Source of the DNA: Bradyrhizobium sp. WSM3983
GTDB taxonomy: Bacteria > Pseudomonadota > Alphaproteobacteria > Rhizobiales > Xanthobacteraceae
Length of the DNA: 64,000 nucleotides
NCBI RefSeq assembly: GCF_000473045.1
Contig: NZ_AXAY01000009.1
Location: 1 to 64,000 of the forward strand
Direction: 5' to 3'
Shown: piece by piece, positions 1 to 7,970 of the stretch
How the letters are laid out: the number at the start of each line of letters is the position of its first letter
Position numbering within the stretch: the stretch's first letter is position 1
The notes under the pieces: generated by a model
What the model was told of the DNA's origin: nothing
What the model saw: only the letters and a program-made list of their open reading frames with translations
Database searches by the model: none
Program-made: the position numbers and the translations under genes

Positions 1-1
1 A

Positions 2-2008
2 AAATCAGCGGCGAGATCCGCCTTCGAAAGCGCAAAACAGCGGTTCTTCGGTCATCTCCTGACTTCGATGAAGACGCCCTCGCTGATCCGCTCGATCGAG
101 CGCGATATCGAGGCCGGCCATGCCGCCGTGATCCAGATCGTATCGACGGGCGAAGCGCTGATGGAGCGCCGGCTCGCCGAGATCCCGACCGAGGAATGGG
201 GCGACGTCCAGGTCGACATCACCCCGCGCGAGTATGTGCTCGACTATCTCGCCCATTCCTTTCCGGTCCAGCTCTACGAACCGTTCACCGACTCTGAGGG
301 CAACCTCTGCTCTCGGCCTGTCTATCGCGATGGCCAGCCGGTTGAGAGCCGGGAAGCCGTAGCACGACGCTGCCGCCTCATCGAGAAACTCGCCTCGCTG
401 CCTCCGGTGCCTGGCGCGCTGGATCAAATCGTGCAGCGCTTCGGCACCGATATGGTCGCCGAAGTGACCGGCCGCTCGCGCCGTATCATTCGTAAGGGCG
501 ACCGGCTGCTGGTCGAAAACCGCGCCGCTTCGGCCAACCTCGCCGAGACCTCGGCTTTCATGGACGACGTCAAGCGGATCCTCGTGTTCTCCGATGCTGG
601 CGGTACGGGGAGGAGCTATCACGCCGAACTGTCGGCCCGGAATCGCCGTCTGCGCGTCCATTACCTGCTCGAGCCCGGCTGGAAGGCCGACGCTGCGATC
701 CAGGGGCTCGGCCGGACAAACCGGACCAATCAGGCGCAGCCGCCGCTGTTTCGTCCGATTGCAACTGACGTGAAGGCCGAAAAGCGCTTTCTCAGCACCA
801 TCGCCGGGCGGCTCGACACATTGGGGGCCATTACGCGCGGCCAGCGCCAGACCGGAGGGCAGGGCCTGTTCCGGGCCGAGGACAATCTCGAAAGCCAGTA
901 CGGGCGCGATGCGTTGCGTCAACTCTACACGCTGCTGGTGCGAGGCAAGGTCGAGGGATGCTCGCTCGAGAGGTTCGAGGATGCGACCGGCCTGAAGCTG
1001 ACGGACGCCAATGGGCTCAGGGATGATCTGCCGCCGATCACGACCTTCCTGAACAGATTACTCGCACTCACCATCGACCTACAGAATGTCCTATTCACCG
1101 CCTTCGAGCAGCTCTTGACCGCTCGGATCGAGGGCGCTGTCGCGTCGGGCACGTACGACCTCGGGCTGGAAACGCTCCGCGCCGAAAGTTTTGTCGTCGC
1201 CGAGCGGCGGACGATCTATGTCCATCCGCGCTCGGGCGCCGAGACACGGCTGTTCACCATCGTCCAGCGCCAGCGTAACCATCCTGTTGGTTTGGATGAC
1301 GCCCTTGCTCGTCTTTCCAATCATGCTGTCCTGCTCATCAATGAGCGCTCGGGACGGGCCGCCGTACAGGTCCCGGCCGCGAGCGTTATGCTGGACGATG
1401 GCGAGATCGAGCGGCGCGTCCGCCTGATCCGTCCGATGGAGCAGCACACGGTCTGTCTGACCATGATGGCGGACAGCCATTGGGCCGAGGCGGACCGCGA
1501 GCGCTTCGCCGGGGCCTGGCTGGCAGAGCTTGCCGAGATCCCCGAGTTCACGGAAAGCACGATCCATGTCGTGGCGGGCTTGCTGCTCCCGATCTGGAAG
1601 CGGTTGCCGAACGAATCGACCCGCGTCTATCGGCTTCAGACCGATGCGGGCGAGCGCATCATCGGCCGAAAGGTGTCTGCAACCTGGGTCGCAAGCGTCC
1701 TTGCGGTGGACGCGCCCGCGCTGACGCCGGACGCTGCCTTTGCCGCGCTGATGGAAGGACGCACCGCCCTGGACCTGGCGGAGGGGCTCCAGCTTCGCCG
1801 TGCCCGGGTGATGGGCGCATACCGCATCGAGCTGTCGGGATTCAATGACACGATGCGCGATCGCCTCCGCGCTTACGGGCTCTTTGGGGAGATCATCTCC
1901 TGGAAGCTGCGCATGTTCGTGCCAACGGACGCAAGTGGCGTCGGAATCCTGACAAAGGTGCTCGACAGCTATCCGGTTGCGAGCATCAGTGAGCGGGAGG
2001 CAGCGTGA
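2..2008 (+). CDS. Strawberry-notch type helicase, C-terminal part (5' end outside window)
   Basis: The reading frame is already open at base 2, and protein-like sequence (including QRFFGHLLTS) runs into the first ATG at base 68, so this is the 3' part of a longer gene cut by the window. About 668 residues are visible. The stretch QIVSTGEALMERRLAEIP, followed by IQGLGRTNRTNQAQPP, matches the C-terminal helicase half of strawberry-notch-like SNF2/DEAD proteins, with the arginine-rich motif VI-like segment near residue 235. Full-length members in rhizobial ICEs are usually well over 1,000 residues and often carry an N-terminal methylase-like domain, which cannot be seen here. The stop overlaps the next start (TGATG), so the two genes are probably co-translated. 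The role in the ICE is not established; DNA processing or protection during transfer is my inference. Confidence 0.8.
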   Translation, partial: KSAARSAFESAKQRFFGHLLTSMKTPSLIRSIERDIEAGHAAVIQIVSTGEALMERRLAEIPTEEWGDVQVDITPREYVLDYLAHSFPVQLYEPFTDSEGNLCSRPVYRDGQPVESREAVARRCRLIEKLASLPPVPGALDQIVQRFGTDMVAEVTGRSRRIIRKGDRLLVENRAASANLAETSAFMDDVKRILVFSDAGGTGRSYHAELSARNRRLRVHYLLEPGWKADAAIQGLGRTNRTNQAQPPLFRPIATDVKAEKRFLSTIAGRLDTLGAITRGQRQTGGQGLFRAEDNLESQYGRDALRQLYTLLVRGKVEGCSLERFEDATGLKLTDANGLRDDLPPITTFLNRLLALTIDLQNVLFTAFEQLLTARIEGAVASGTYDLGLETLRAESFVVAERRTIYVHPRSGAETRLFTIVQRQRNHPVGLDDALARLSNHAVLLINERSGRAAVQVPAASVMLDDGEIERRVRLIRPMEQHTVCLTMMADSHWAEADRERFAGAWLAELAEIPEFTESTIHVVAGLLLPIWKRLPNESTRVYRLQTDAGERIIGRKVSATWVASVLAVDAPALTPDAAFAALMEGRTALDLAEGLQLRRARVMGAYRIELSGFNDTMRDRLRAYGLFGEIISWKLRMFVPTDASGVGILTKVLDSYPVASISEREAA

Positions 2009-3069
2009 TGTCCCGCGATGCTTCCGAATTGGCACGCCGCCTCGCGCGCGAGGCCGAGGCGGTGTGCCGACATTATCTCTCCCATGGCAAGCGGGCCGGG
2101 CGGTACTGGGTGGTCGGCGACGTTCATAACACCCCGGGCCGCTCGCTGTTCGTGCGGCTCCAGGAGTCGCCGAAGGGGCCCGCCGGCAAGTGGACTGACG
2201 CTGCGACCGGCGAGCATGGCGACCTCCTCGACATTATCCGCGAATGCCGGGGTTTGCGCGACTTCAACGGGGCCGCCGAGGAAGCGAGGCGGTTTCTGAA
2301 GCTGCCTCGTCCTGAGCCGCAGTTGCCCTCGAAACCCGTTCGTTCGGTGGCGCCGGCTGGATCGCAGGAAGCCGCCCGTCGGCTCTTTGCGATATCCAGC
2401 CCGATCGAAGGGACGGTGGTCGAGACGTATTTGCAACGTCGCGGAATAGCCAACATCCACCATAGTGGCAGCCTCCGCTTCCACCCTCGTTGCTACTATC
2501 GTCCAGACGAGCATTTGCCGACCGAAACCTGGCCGGCGATGATTGCCTGCGTCACGGACCTTGAAGGGCGGATCACCGGCGCACACCGAACCTGGCTCGA
2601 TCCAGACGGCTTTGATCGCATTCGTCTCGGCAAGGCTCCTGTCGACACGCCACGACGGGCCATGGGCGACCTGCTCGGCAACGCCGTTCGCTTCGGCGTG
2701 GTGGGCGACGTGCTCGCTGCCGGCGAGGGAATCGAGACCATGCTTTCATTGCGTTACGTCCTGCCGACTATGCCTATGGCCGCGGCGCTCTCGGCCAATC
2801 ACCTCTCAGCGATGTTGCTGCCGTCTGGTCTGCGTCGGCTCTACATCGCCCGCGACGCCGATGCCGCCGGCGATGCCGTGCGGGCTACTCTCACCCAACG
2901 AGCGGAAAACGCCGGCGTTGAAGCGATTGCGTTGTCGCCCCGGCTGGGCGATTTCAACGAAGACATGCACATCTTCGGTCTCGAGACCCTCCTAGCAGCG
3001 TTGCGGCTTCAACTCGTACCAGAGGACGTCGTCCGCTTCCTGCATTCGTCGACGCTAGCCGCAGAATAG
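2008..3069 (+). CDS. Toprim-domain protein, primase-like
   Basis: The ATG at 2008 overlaps the TGA of the upstream helicase; a GTG three bases earlier is an alternative. The 353-residue product has an N-terminal region with YWVVGDVHNTPGRSLFV and KWTDAATGEHGDLLDII, typical of the DUF7146/Toprim proteins of ICEs and plasmids. A C-terminal Toprim fold shows the catalytic glutamate in AAGEGIETM (about residue 240) and the DxD pair in ARDADAAGD (about residue 280). Such proteins resemble the metal-binding core of DnaG-type primases and are a steady companion of the strawberry-notch helicase in these elements. It probably acts on single-stranded DNA during replication or transfer, which is inferred. 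No zinc-binding CHC2 motif is evident, so it may not be a full primase. Confidence 0.8.
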   Translation: MSRDASELARRLAREAEAVCRHYLSHGKRAGRYWVVGDVHNTPGRSLFVRLQESPKGPAGKWTDAATGEHGDLLDIIRECRGLRDFNGAAEEARRFLKLPRPEPQLPSKPVRSVAPAGSQEAARRLFAISSPIEGTVVETYLQRRGIANIHHSGSLRFHPRCYYRPDEHLPTETWPAMIACVTDLEGRITGAHRTWLDPDGFDRIRLGKAPVDTPRRAMGDLLGNAVRFGVVGDVLAAGEGIETMLSLRYVLPTMPMAAALSANHLSAMLLPSGLRRLYIARDADAAGDAVRATLTQRAENAGVEAIALSPRLGDFNEDMHIFGLETLLAALRLQLVPEDVVRFLHSSTLAAE

Positions 3070-3405
3070 GCCAGTGCTTCGATCGACGTTGATAGGCCGG
3101 TCGCGGAAAGCATGTGCCGGAAGAGGACGCGACCACGGCCTTCTAGAGGGCGATCGGACGGCAAGCGGGTGCGGCCCGGCAATGGCTGCGTCCGGCTATT
3201 TTCCGCCGCGCGCCGGCGGTGAAAACACATCAGCGATCAGACCGGCGCGCTTTGCATCGCGAAGCAAAATAGCCGGCCTCCGCCATCCTCCGCTGCCGCT
3301 TCGGCCCTCCGCTGCGCTCCGGGTTCTGGCCCGCTCCGCCCGCCGTCTGAGTGATCGCCACGAAGGCCGCGATGGGCGCGGCCGATCCGGCAAAGGACCT
3401 CTTCC
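3070..3405 (+). other. Intergenic region with 11-bp inverted repeat
   Basis: No convincing gene. It contains a perfect 11-bp inverted repeat, CCGGCTATTTT at 3192-3202 and its complement at 3266-3276, with a 63-bp spacer that is itself rich in short GC dyads. The following CT-rich stretch (3280-3360) has the low-complexity look common between genes of these ICEs. A GGACC-type ribosome site lies just before the ATG at 3406. Confidence 0.5.
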
Positions 3406-4329
3406 ATGACCGACCACAACGACCTCGAACCGCCACACGCGTCTTCTCCAACGGATCACCTTCTCACCGAATTGCAGCTCTACGGTTATCGCCCCTTCAA
3501 CGACCAGCCCGATCCACGGCCGCTTCCCGAGGGCAGGGTCGTCGCCGGCGCCGTCGCCGATATCTTCGACGCACTGGTCGCGACATTGAGCGATACGCGG
3601 CTCGAACCCGATCTTGACGATCTGCTCTGGTCGACCGTCAACCTGTTCCATCGCGCCGTCGACCGCATCGGACGCCAACTCGACGACAATGAGCAGGCGC
3701 AGCAGAAGAGCCAGCGCGAGCAGAACGGCTCCGAGGTACGATCGGTCGAACTCGAGCGCTTGACGGCCGAGGGCATCACTTTGATCGAGCGCCGCAACTG
3801 CCTGGAGCTCTTCCGCGACCAGGCCATCGAGCGCTTCGAGGCGCACACCAGTTCAACCTGGCGCCCTCGATCGGGATCATTGGTGAACCACCGCACATTG
3901 ACCGCAGCGATGATCGACTCCCGCGACTTCATCGCAGCCAGGCGTCGCGCCGAGACCGAGGTCTTGCTGCCGGCAGGACCGAAGATCGCGCTCACCGGTG
4001 GGCTCGACTTCAATGACCACCACCTCATCTGGGACCGCCTCGACAAGGTTCACGCCAAGCATCCCGACATGGTTCTGCTCCACGGCGGCTCCCCAAAGGG
4101 TGCCGAACTGATCGCCTCGAAATGGGCGACCAACCGCAAAGTGGCTCAGATCGACTTCAAGCCCGACTGGACGAAGCACGCAAAGGCAGCACCGTTCAAG
4201 CGCAACGATGCCATGCTCGAACTCCTGCCGATCGGCGTCATGCACTTCCCGGGCACGGGCATCCAGGATAACCTCGCTGACAAGGCGAAGCGGCTCGGCA
4301 TCCCCGTCTGGAGGTTCGGCGGCGCGTGA
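3406..4329 (+). CDS. DUF2493 (SLOG-fold) protein
   Basis: A 307-residue protein. The C-terminal part from about residue 190 reads KIALTGGLDFNDHHLIWDRL, then MVLLHGGSPKGAELIASKWA, the usual DUF2493 signature of a Rossmann-like SLOG nucleotide-binding fold with glycine-rich turns. The N-terminal half is polar, charged and partly helical (DDNEQAQQKSQREQ), and lacks a recognised domain. Members are very common in rhizobial ICE backbones between the Toprim and DUF736 genes. SLOG proteins bind nucleotide-derived ligands and some act in defence or stress signalling, but no function is established for this branch. The start is the ATG after AAAGGACCTCTTCC. There is a 139-bp gap to the next gene. Confidence 0.8.
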   Translation: MTDHNDLEPPHASSPTDHLLTELQLYGYRPFNDQPDPRPLPEGRVVAGAVADIFDALVATLSDTRLEPDLDDLLWSTVNLFHRAVDRIGRQLDDNEQAQQKSQREQNGSEVRSVELERLTAEGITLIERRNCLELFRDQAIERFEAHTSSTWRPRSGSLVNHRTLTAAMIDSRDFIAARRRAETEVLLPAGPKIALTGGLDFNDHHLIWDRLDKVHAKHPDMVLLHGGSPKGAELIASKWATNRKVAQIDFKPDWTKHAKAAPFKRNDAMLELLPIGVMHFPGTGIQDNLADKAKRLGIPVWRFGGA

Positions 4330-4468
4330 GGGCCGCCTTCTCGACTGAAGTCTTCGAGGCGAAATTGTTCACGCCGCAACTCCGCCTCGTTTCAGTCTCA
4401 TATCCAGAGTTGCGCCGTGGTGGTGGTGGAAGGCGCGACTGGTAGATCTATGCACATGGAGCCACCAC

Positions 4469-4918
4469 ATGCTTGCCCTTGGGCTTGTTCTCAACACACT
4501 CGGAATCGGTTTGCTCTGCTGGGCGATCTTCGCGCTAGCGGTGTATGCATTGCCGTTTTTCGTCGCGCTGAGCATCGGGATGACGGCGTTTCAGAACGGC
4601 ACCGGTGTGCTCGGTGCGCTGCTTATCGGAACGGCTTGTGGCGCGTTCACGCTTGCCGTCGGTCAGGCCGCCGTCGCCAATACTCGGTCCTTGACCTTGC
4701 GCATCGCCATCGCGACCGCATTTGCTGTCCCCGCTACCGTCGCGGGCTATCAAGTGGCGTTAGCCGTGTCCCAGATCGGGGTGCCGTCGCTGGCTTGGCG
4801 TGAGGCCTTCGCTTGCCTGGGCGCGGTTTGCATTGGCGTCACGGCGTTCACGCGCTTGACCGTTTTTGCGGAGACCCGCCCGTTCGAGCCGGGTGGGGTG
4901 GTGGAGAATCCGTCCTAG
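4469..4918 (+). CDS. Small integral membrane protein, unknown function
   Basis: A 149-residue, very hydrophobic protein with about four predicted membrane segments: residues 3-35 (possibly two helices), 46-68, 76-100 and 110-128. It ends in a short polar tail. No catalytic motif or known domain is recognisable. It lies in the ICE backbone between the DUF2493 and DUF736 genes in the same orientation. A weak GGAG lies 11-14 bases before the ATG. A role in entry exclusion or mating-pore assembly is conceivable but cannot be shown from sequence. Confidence 0.6.
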   Translation: MLALGLVLNTLGIGLLCWAIFALAVYALPFFVALSIGMTAFQNGTGVLGALLIGTACGAFTLAVGQAAVANTRSLTLRIAIATAFAVPATVAGYQVALAVSQIGVPSLAWREAFACLGAVCIGVTAFTRLTVFAETRPFEPGGVVENPS

Positions 4919-4920
4919 CC

Positions 4921-5130
4921 AGTTCTTACGGCCGCAAGGCCCGAGGCATGACCGTTTACCGCTGTCATCGTCGAACAGCTTCGCGTAGATCGGCGCACTG
5001 GATGGGCGATGATCGAAACCTAAGCGCGGGAAAGGCAGTCCTCCGCGTAACTTCTCGATCAAGCCGCCGCCATTCGGTCTGGCCCGCGGAGCCGCGGCAG
5101 AGCGATGTTACCCCGATCGGCTCTTGGGAG
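4921..5130 (-). pseudogene. Decayed DUF736 gene
   Basis: On the minus strand, translation through 4958-5014 gives APIYAKLFDDDSG, nearly the same as APIYANLFDDEGG in the intact DUF736 gene at 5496-5816. Upstream of it, LPFPRLGFDHRPSS corresponds loosely to YLSLKLDDPSFT, and a third patch (RADRGNIAL) in another frame resembles the preceding conserved segment. The frames are broken between patches and no start or full ORF remains, so this is a relic of a second, inverted DUF736 copy. The ends given are approximate. The 5131-5495 stretch up to the intact copy holds no other recognisable gene. Confidence 0.6.
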
Positions 5131-5495
5131 ACGATACCGCCCTTTGCAGGAGATTGTTTCTCTTTCTGCGCTGAATCGTTCCGATCTCTTGTTCATCAAA
5201 ACCGAGATAGCCACGCTTCTCCTGAGATTGTGGTTCAGCACGCGGACGCACGCGGCCTCGTTGATGGCTTGATCTGGCCGAAGACCGGCTTCGCCTCGAT
5301 CGTCTGAGCCGCAACGCCGTTGATGCGACTTTCTTCCCCTGGGCTTCGCCCATTCCTCGCGAGACAAGAAAGTCGCCACAACGACGTCCTCCGCTGCGCT
5401 CCGGCCCGAGCGGGTGCGTCGCCGATCGTCCTCGGCCCTAGATCGCCATCGAGGCCGCGGTGGTCGCGGGCTCGAAACACAACAGGAGAAGTGAC

Positions 5496-5816
5496 ATGGC
5501 TAACATCGGTTCTTTCAAGAAGGTCGGCAACGATTTCCAGGGCGAGATCGTCACCCTGAGCCTGCAAGCCAAGGGCGTCCGCATCGTCGCCGAGACGAAC
5601 CGATCCAACGACAACGCTCCCAGCCACCGGGTCTACGTAGGCCGGGCCGAGATCGGAGCCGCCTGGTCGAAGCGTTCCGGAGAGGGCCGGGACTACCTCT
5701 CGCTCAAGCTCGACGATCCCTCGTTCACCGCACCGATCTACGCGAACTTGTTCGACGACGAAGGTGGTGAGGGCTACACCCTCCTGTGGTCGCGGCCCCG
5801 CAAGGACGGCGAGTAA
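5496..5816 (+). CDS. DUF736 family protein
   Basis: A 106-residue protein matching DUF736 over its full length: MANIGSFKKVGNDFQGEI at the N terminus, VYVGRAEIGAAW in the middle and LSLKLDDPSFTAPIYA near the end. The ATG at 5496 is preceded by CAGGAGAAG at good spacing, so the longer frame starting at 5460 is rejected. DUF736 proteins are small soluble proteins found almost only on rhizobial and proteobacterial ICEs and plasmids. Their function is unknown, though high expression has been noted for some. A strong GC hairpin follows directly. It sits tail to tail with the QseC-like regulator. A decayed homologue lies upstream on the other strand. Confidence 0.9.
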   Translation: MANIGSFKKVGNDFQGEIVTLSLQAKGVRIVAETNRSNDNAPSHRVYVGRAEIGAAWSKRSGEGRDYLSLKLDDPSFTAPIYANLFDDEGGEGYTLLWSRPRKDGE

Positions 5817-5818
5817 GA

Positions 5819-5858
5819 GCGCCCCACCGAGCCCCGTCCGGTCCGCCGGGCGGGGCGC
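5819..5858 (+). terminator. GC-rich hairpin after DUF736
   Basis: GCGCCCC (5819-5825) pairs with GGGGCGC (5852-5858), with further internal GC pairing, right after the DUF736 stop and before the convergent qseC stop. It lacks a clear T-tract, so it may serve as a weak bidirectional terminator. Confidence 0.5.
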
Positions 5859-5880
5859 TTCGCGGCAGGCCTGAGGCGGC

Positions 5881-6108
5881 TTACGATTTGCTAAGCCGCG
5901 CAACCCTTTTGAGCAGGTCTCCGGGTTCGACCCCTAATGCTTCAGCAATTTGCCCAAGCACGGTGACGCTTGCTGATACGTCGCCACGCTCGATGGCGCC
6001 GACATAACGGGCGCTTAAACCCGCACGCTCGGCCAGCTCCTCCTGCGTCATTTGTAGATCATGGCGTTTCCGACGCAGGTTCACAGCCATGATCTCTTTG
6101 AGATCCAT
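5881..6108 (-). CDS. qseC: XRE-family repressor, QseC-like
   Basis: A 75-residue, single-domain helix-turn-helix protein: residues 9-62 form the XRE fold with MTQEELAERAGLS and YVGAIERGD as the recognition region. It is divergent from the small DUF2285 gene at 6320, and the 211-bp gap contains two identical 13-bp palindromic sites close to this gene's start. In ICEMlSymR7A of Mesorhizobium a small XRE protein, QseC, is divergent from qseM and controls the antiactivator. Gene size, orientation and partner agree here, so I assign QseC by context. It probably represses both itself and qseM. A generic XRE regulator is the alternative. Confidence 0.75.
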   Translation of the reverse strand: MDLKEIMAVNLRRKRHDLQMTQEELAERAGLSARYVGAIERGDVSASVTVLGQIAEALGVEPGDLLKRVARLSKS

Positions 6109-6128
6109 GGCGATATGGGAACTGAGCC

Positions 6129-6156
6129 GGAACGATCGTTCTAGGAACGATCGTTC
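6129..6156. promoter_or_regulatory. Tandem palindromic operators between qseC and qseM
   Basis: The 13-mer GGAACGATCGTTC occurs twice, at 6129-6141 and 6144-6156, offset by 15 bp. Each copy contains the perfect palindrome AACGATCGTT. They lie 21-48 bp upstream of the qseC start in the divergent promoter region, as expected for an operator bound cooperatively by the XRE repressor. Confidence 0.75.
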
Positions 6157-6319
6157 CTATTCGCATCCAAATGTGCTAATGATGGTGTCGCTATGCGCGG
6201 CCGATCTTCGTTGCGTACTTACCGGACGGATTCACAAGAAATCCGGGATTCTACCGGGCAACGCGGGTCTAGCTTGCGACCAGACCATGGCGTAGGTTCC
6301 TGGCATTCCAAAAGCGGGT

Positions 6320-6595
6320 ATGATGCAGAAGCCATCCCTCGATCCAAACGTGGCGGACAGTGCGCCGAATGAGCCGGCGCTAACGGCCTATGACGAACAG
6401 CACGTCGTCACGTACATTCGGCTTCTGCAAGCGGAGGGTGAGGGCGCGGACTGGCGCGAAGTTGCTCGAGTGGTCTTGCATATGGACCCAGAGCGAGAGC
6501 CCGATCGTGCGCGGCGCGCATATCAGAGTCATCTCGCGCGCGCCAAATGGATGACCGAGCAAGGGCGCCTCTTGCGCGGCACCGGCTCGAGATAG
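6320..6595 (+). CDS. qseM: Small DUF2285 protein, QseM-like antiactivator
   Basis: A 91-residue protein made almost entirely of a DUF2285 domain: LTAYDEQHVVTYIRLLQAE, then GADWREVARVVLHMDPE and ARRAYQSHLARAKWMTE. In ICEMlSymR7A, QseM is a short DUF2285 protein that binds and blocks the activators TraR and FseA. The same small size, the divergent XRE gene and the FseA-like gene directly downstream make QseM the best call. There is no clear Shine-Dalgarno site; a second ATG follows the first by one codon. An imperfect hairpin (6596-6603 with 6632-6639, followed by TT) comes right after the stop. Its own DNA binding is doubtful; the family domain is thought to be protein- or DNA-binding. Confidence 0.75.
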   Translation: MMQKPSLDPNVADSAPNEPALTAYDEQHVVTYIRLLQAEGEGADWREVARVVLHMDPEREPDRARRAYQSHLARAKWMTEQGRLLRGTGSR

Positions 6596-6663
6596 AAGAA
6601 AATTGCCGGCTGGCGACTTGCAAGCAGAACTATTTTCTTTTGCTAACCAATGGTCATTCCGGA

Positions 6664-6677
6664 GCACCACGTGGTGC
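6664..6677. promoter_or_regulatory. 14-bp perfect palindrome upstream of fseA
   Basis: GCACCACGTGGTGC is a perfect dyad 83 bp before the first ATG of the FseA-like gene. Its position suits a binding site for the quorum-sensing activator TraR, but I know of no consensus that proves this. Confidence 0.4.
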
Positions 6678-6760
6678 CAAACTAGGGGCTTCCTACAACC
6701 GCATCGTTCATACCTATTGCGCCGCAATCCTTGTTAGCTGCGTGCAATGGGACGGAAGCA

Positions 6761-7532
6761 ATGCCTGAATTCGACTGGCGGTCGCCGGATTCCTACAAGA
6801 GCCTACTAGACGCGGAAGTCACCGACATCGCCTGGGAATGTCTCCGCCGCAACGCCGACTATCGGCGTGAGTACGAGGTGATGATTGCCAACAGTCCGAA
6901 CGGCGAAGTGACTGACGAATTCAGGAGGAAATGGGGTATCTGCTTTCGCCCATGACCCGCAGAGGTCGTTCGACGAGCAGACGATCTTTTGGGCGCCTGA
7001 GGTTCTAGCGGCGGTCGTTCCGGTCAAGGTTGCTTGGGCCGCCGATCGCAGTTCAGCGTCTCAACCGTTGCTTGACCTTGCAGCAGGTCAAGTGCGGCGC
7101 GCCGCCGACGGCTGGCACGCCGTGCTGCACATCGGTTCGGCGGACCACCGTGTCTGGTCCATGGACCCGCCGGTGCTAGGCGCGTCATATGCAGCCGAAC
7201 TGCCGTTTGACGGCTATTTCGAAGCGCGCGCGTATGCAGCCCGGCGGCTCTGGCGTGCGATCAATGGGCGCGCGCCAGGTCCGGCATTTCACACACTATC
7301 CAAACAGCGGCGCGCACGCCTGAGCGCCGCGATCCGCGCGCTCGATGCGCATAGCGCCGGCGGCAGTTATCGCGTTATCGCCGAAGCGCTGTTCGGCAGG
7401 AAGCGCATCCCAGATCGGGCCTGGAAGACGCATGACCTGCGCAATCGGACGGTCCGGTTGGTGCAAGGCGGCCTCGCGTTGATGCGCGGTGGTTACCGCA
7501 AACTCCTGCGGCCAGGGCGCAGGGACGAGTAG
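6761..7532 (+). CDS. fseA: FseA-like DUF6499/DUF2285 activator, expressed by +1 frameshift
   Basis: Two overlapping frames encode one protein. The first (ATG 6761, stop TGA 6953-6955) gives a 64-residue N-terminal piece starting MPEFDWRSPDSYK and ending in FRRKWGICFRP. The second is open from 6912 and, in the +1 frame, reads FAHDPQRSFDEQTIFWAPEV and on into the DUF2285 domain ending at 7532, without a good start codon of its own. Homologous one-piece proteins continue from WG-C-F straight into DP-RSFD. A +1 slip at TTT-CGC (6944-6949), moving a Phe tRNA from UUU to UUC, restores this with a 256-residue product. In ICEMlSymR7A, msi172 and msi171 are joined by a programmed +1 frameshift to make FseA, which activates excision. 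Loss of function by mutation is the alternative, but conservation of both halves argues against it. Confidence 0.75.
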
Positions 7533-7666
7533 TGCAGTCCCCCGAGGGGTGCCGAAAATCATTCCCCCGATATTCGGCATCCCCCTTCGAGATCTTGCTC
7601 CTCCACGATGACCGCACACACGCCGGCCTAGCCAAGCGTAGTGCGCTGTCCTCTTGGAGTGCTCAA

Positions 7667-7948
7667 ATGCCCGATCCGATGGCCGGTCTTCCTCCGCGAT
7701 TCCTGCGTACACCTGAGGCCGCGCGCTATCTTGGCCTGTCCGGTCGCACACTCGAGAAGCACCGCACGTACGGTACTGGACCGACGTATCGGAAGATCGG
7801 TGGACGTGTCGTCTACGCCGTCGATGACTTGAAAGCGTGGGCCGACCGGGGCGCCAAGACGTCGACGTCCGATCCGGGGAAGGGGACCGTGCTGCCTGCC
7901 AAGAAGCATCCGACCCTGCGCCCGTATGCGGGCCAGGAACGCCGCTGA
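7667..7948 (+). CDS. rdfS: Excisionase / recombination directionality factor, RdfS-like
   Basis: A 93-residue protein with an AlpA/MerR-like winged helix-turn-helix: FLRTPEAARYLGLSGRTLEKHR, then GPTYRKIGGRVVYAVDDLKAW (about residues 14-60), and a basic tail. This is the usual excisionase fold. The start is taken at the ATG in CTCAAATG (7667), which gives the common N terminus; the frame is open further upstream to 7532 without conserved sequence. In ICEMlSymR7A, RdfS drives integrase-mediated excision and is activated by FseA; here the gene lies just after the FseA-like gene and before rep and traF. No matching integrase is in the window. Confidence 0.8.
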   Translation: MPDPMAGLPPRFLRTPEAARYLGLSGRTLEKHRTYGTGPTYRKIGGRVVYAVDDLKAWADRGAKTSTSDPGKGTVLPAKKHPTLRPYAGQERR

Positions 7949-7970
7949 TCGCCCGAAGAGAGCACTGGCG

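Noticed and set aside
5..922. Long minus-strand open frame opposite the helicase gene
   Set aside because: It is the antisense shadow of a GC-rich coding gene; the plus frame carries the clear helicase sequence.
1091..2035. Minus-strand frame of 314 codons
   Set aside because: Shadow of the helicase gene with no recognisable domain.
4813..5307. Plus-strand frame of 164 codons between the membrane protein and DUF736
   Set aside because: No ribosome site or domain; the region contains the decayed DUF736 copy on the other strand.
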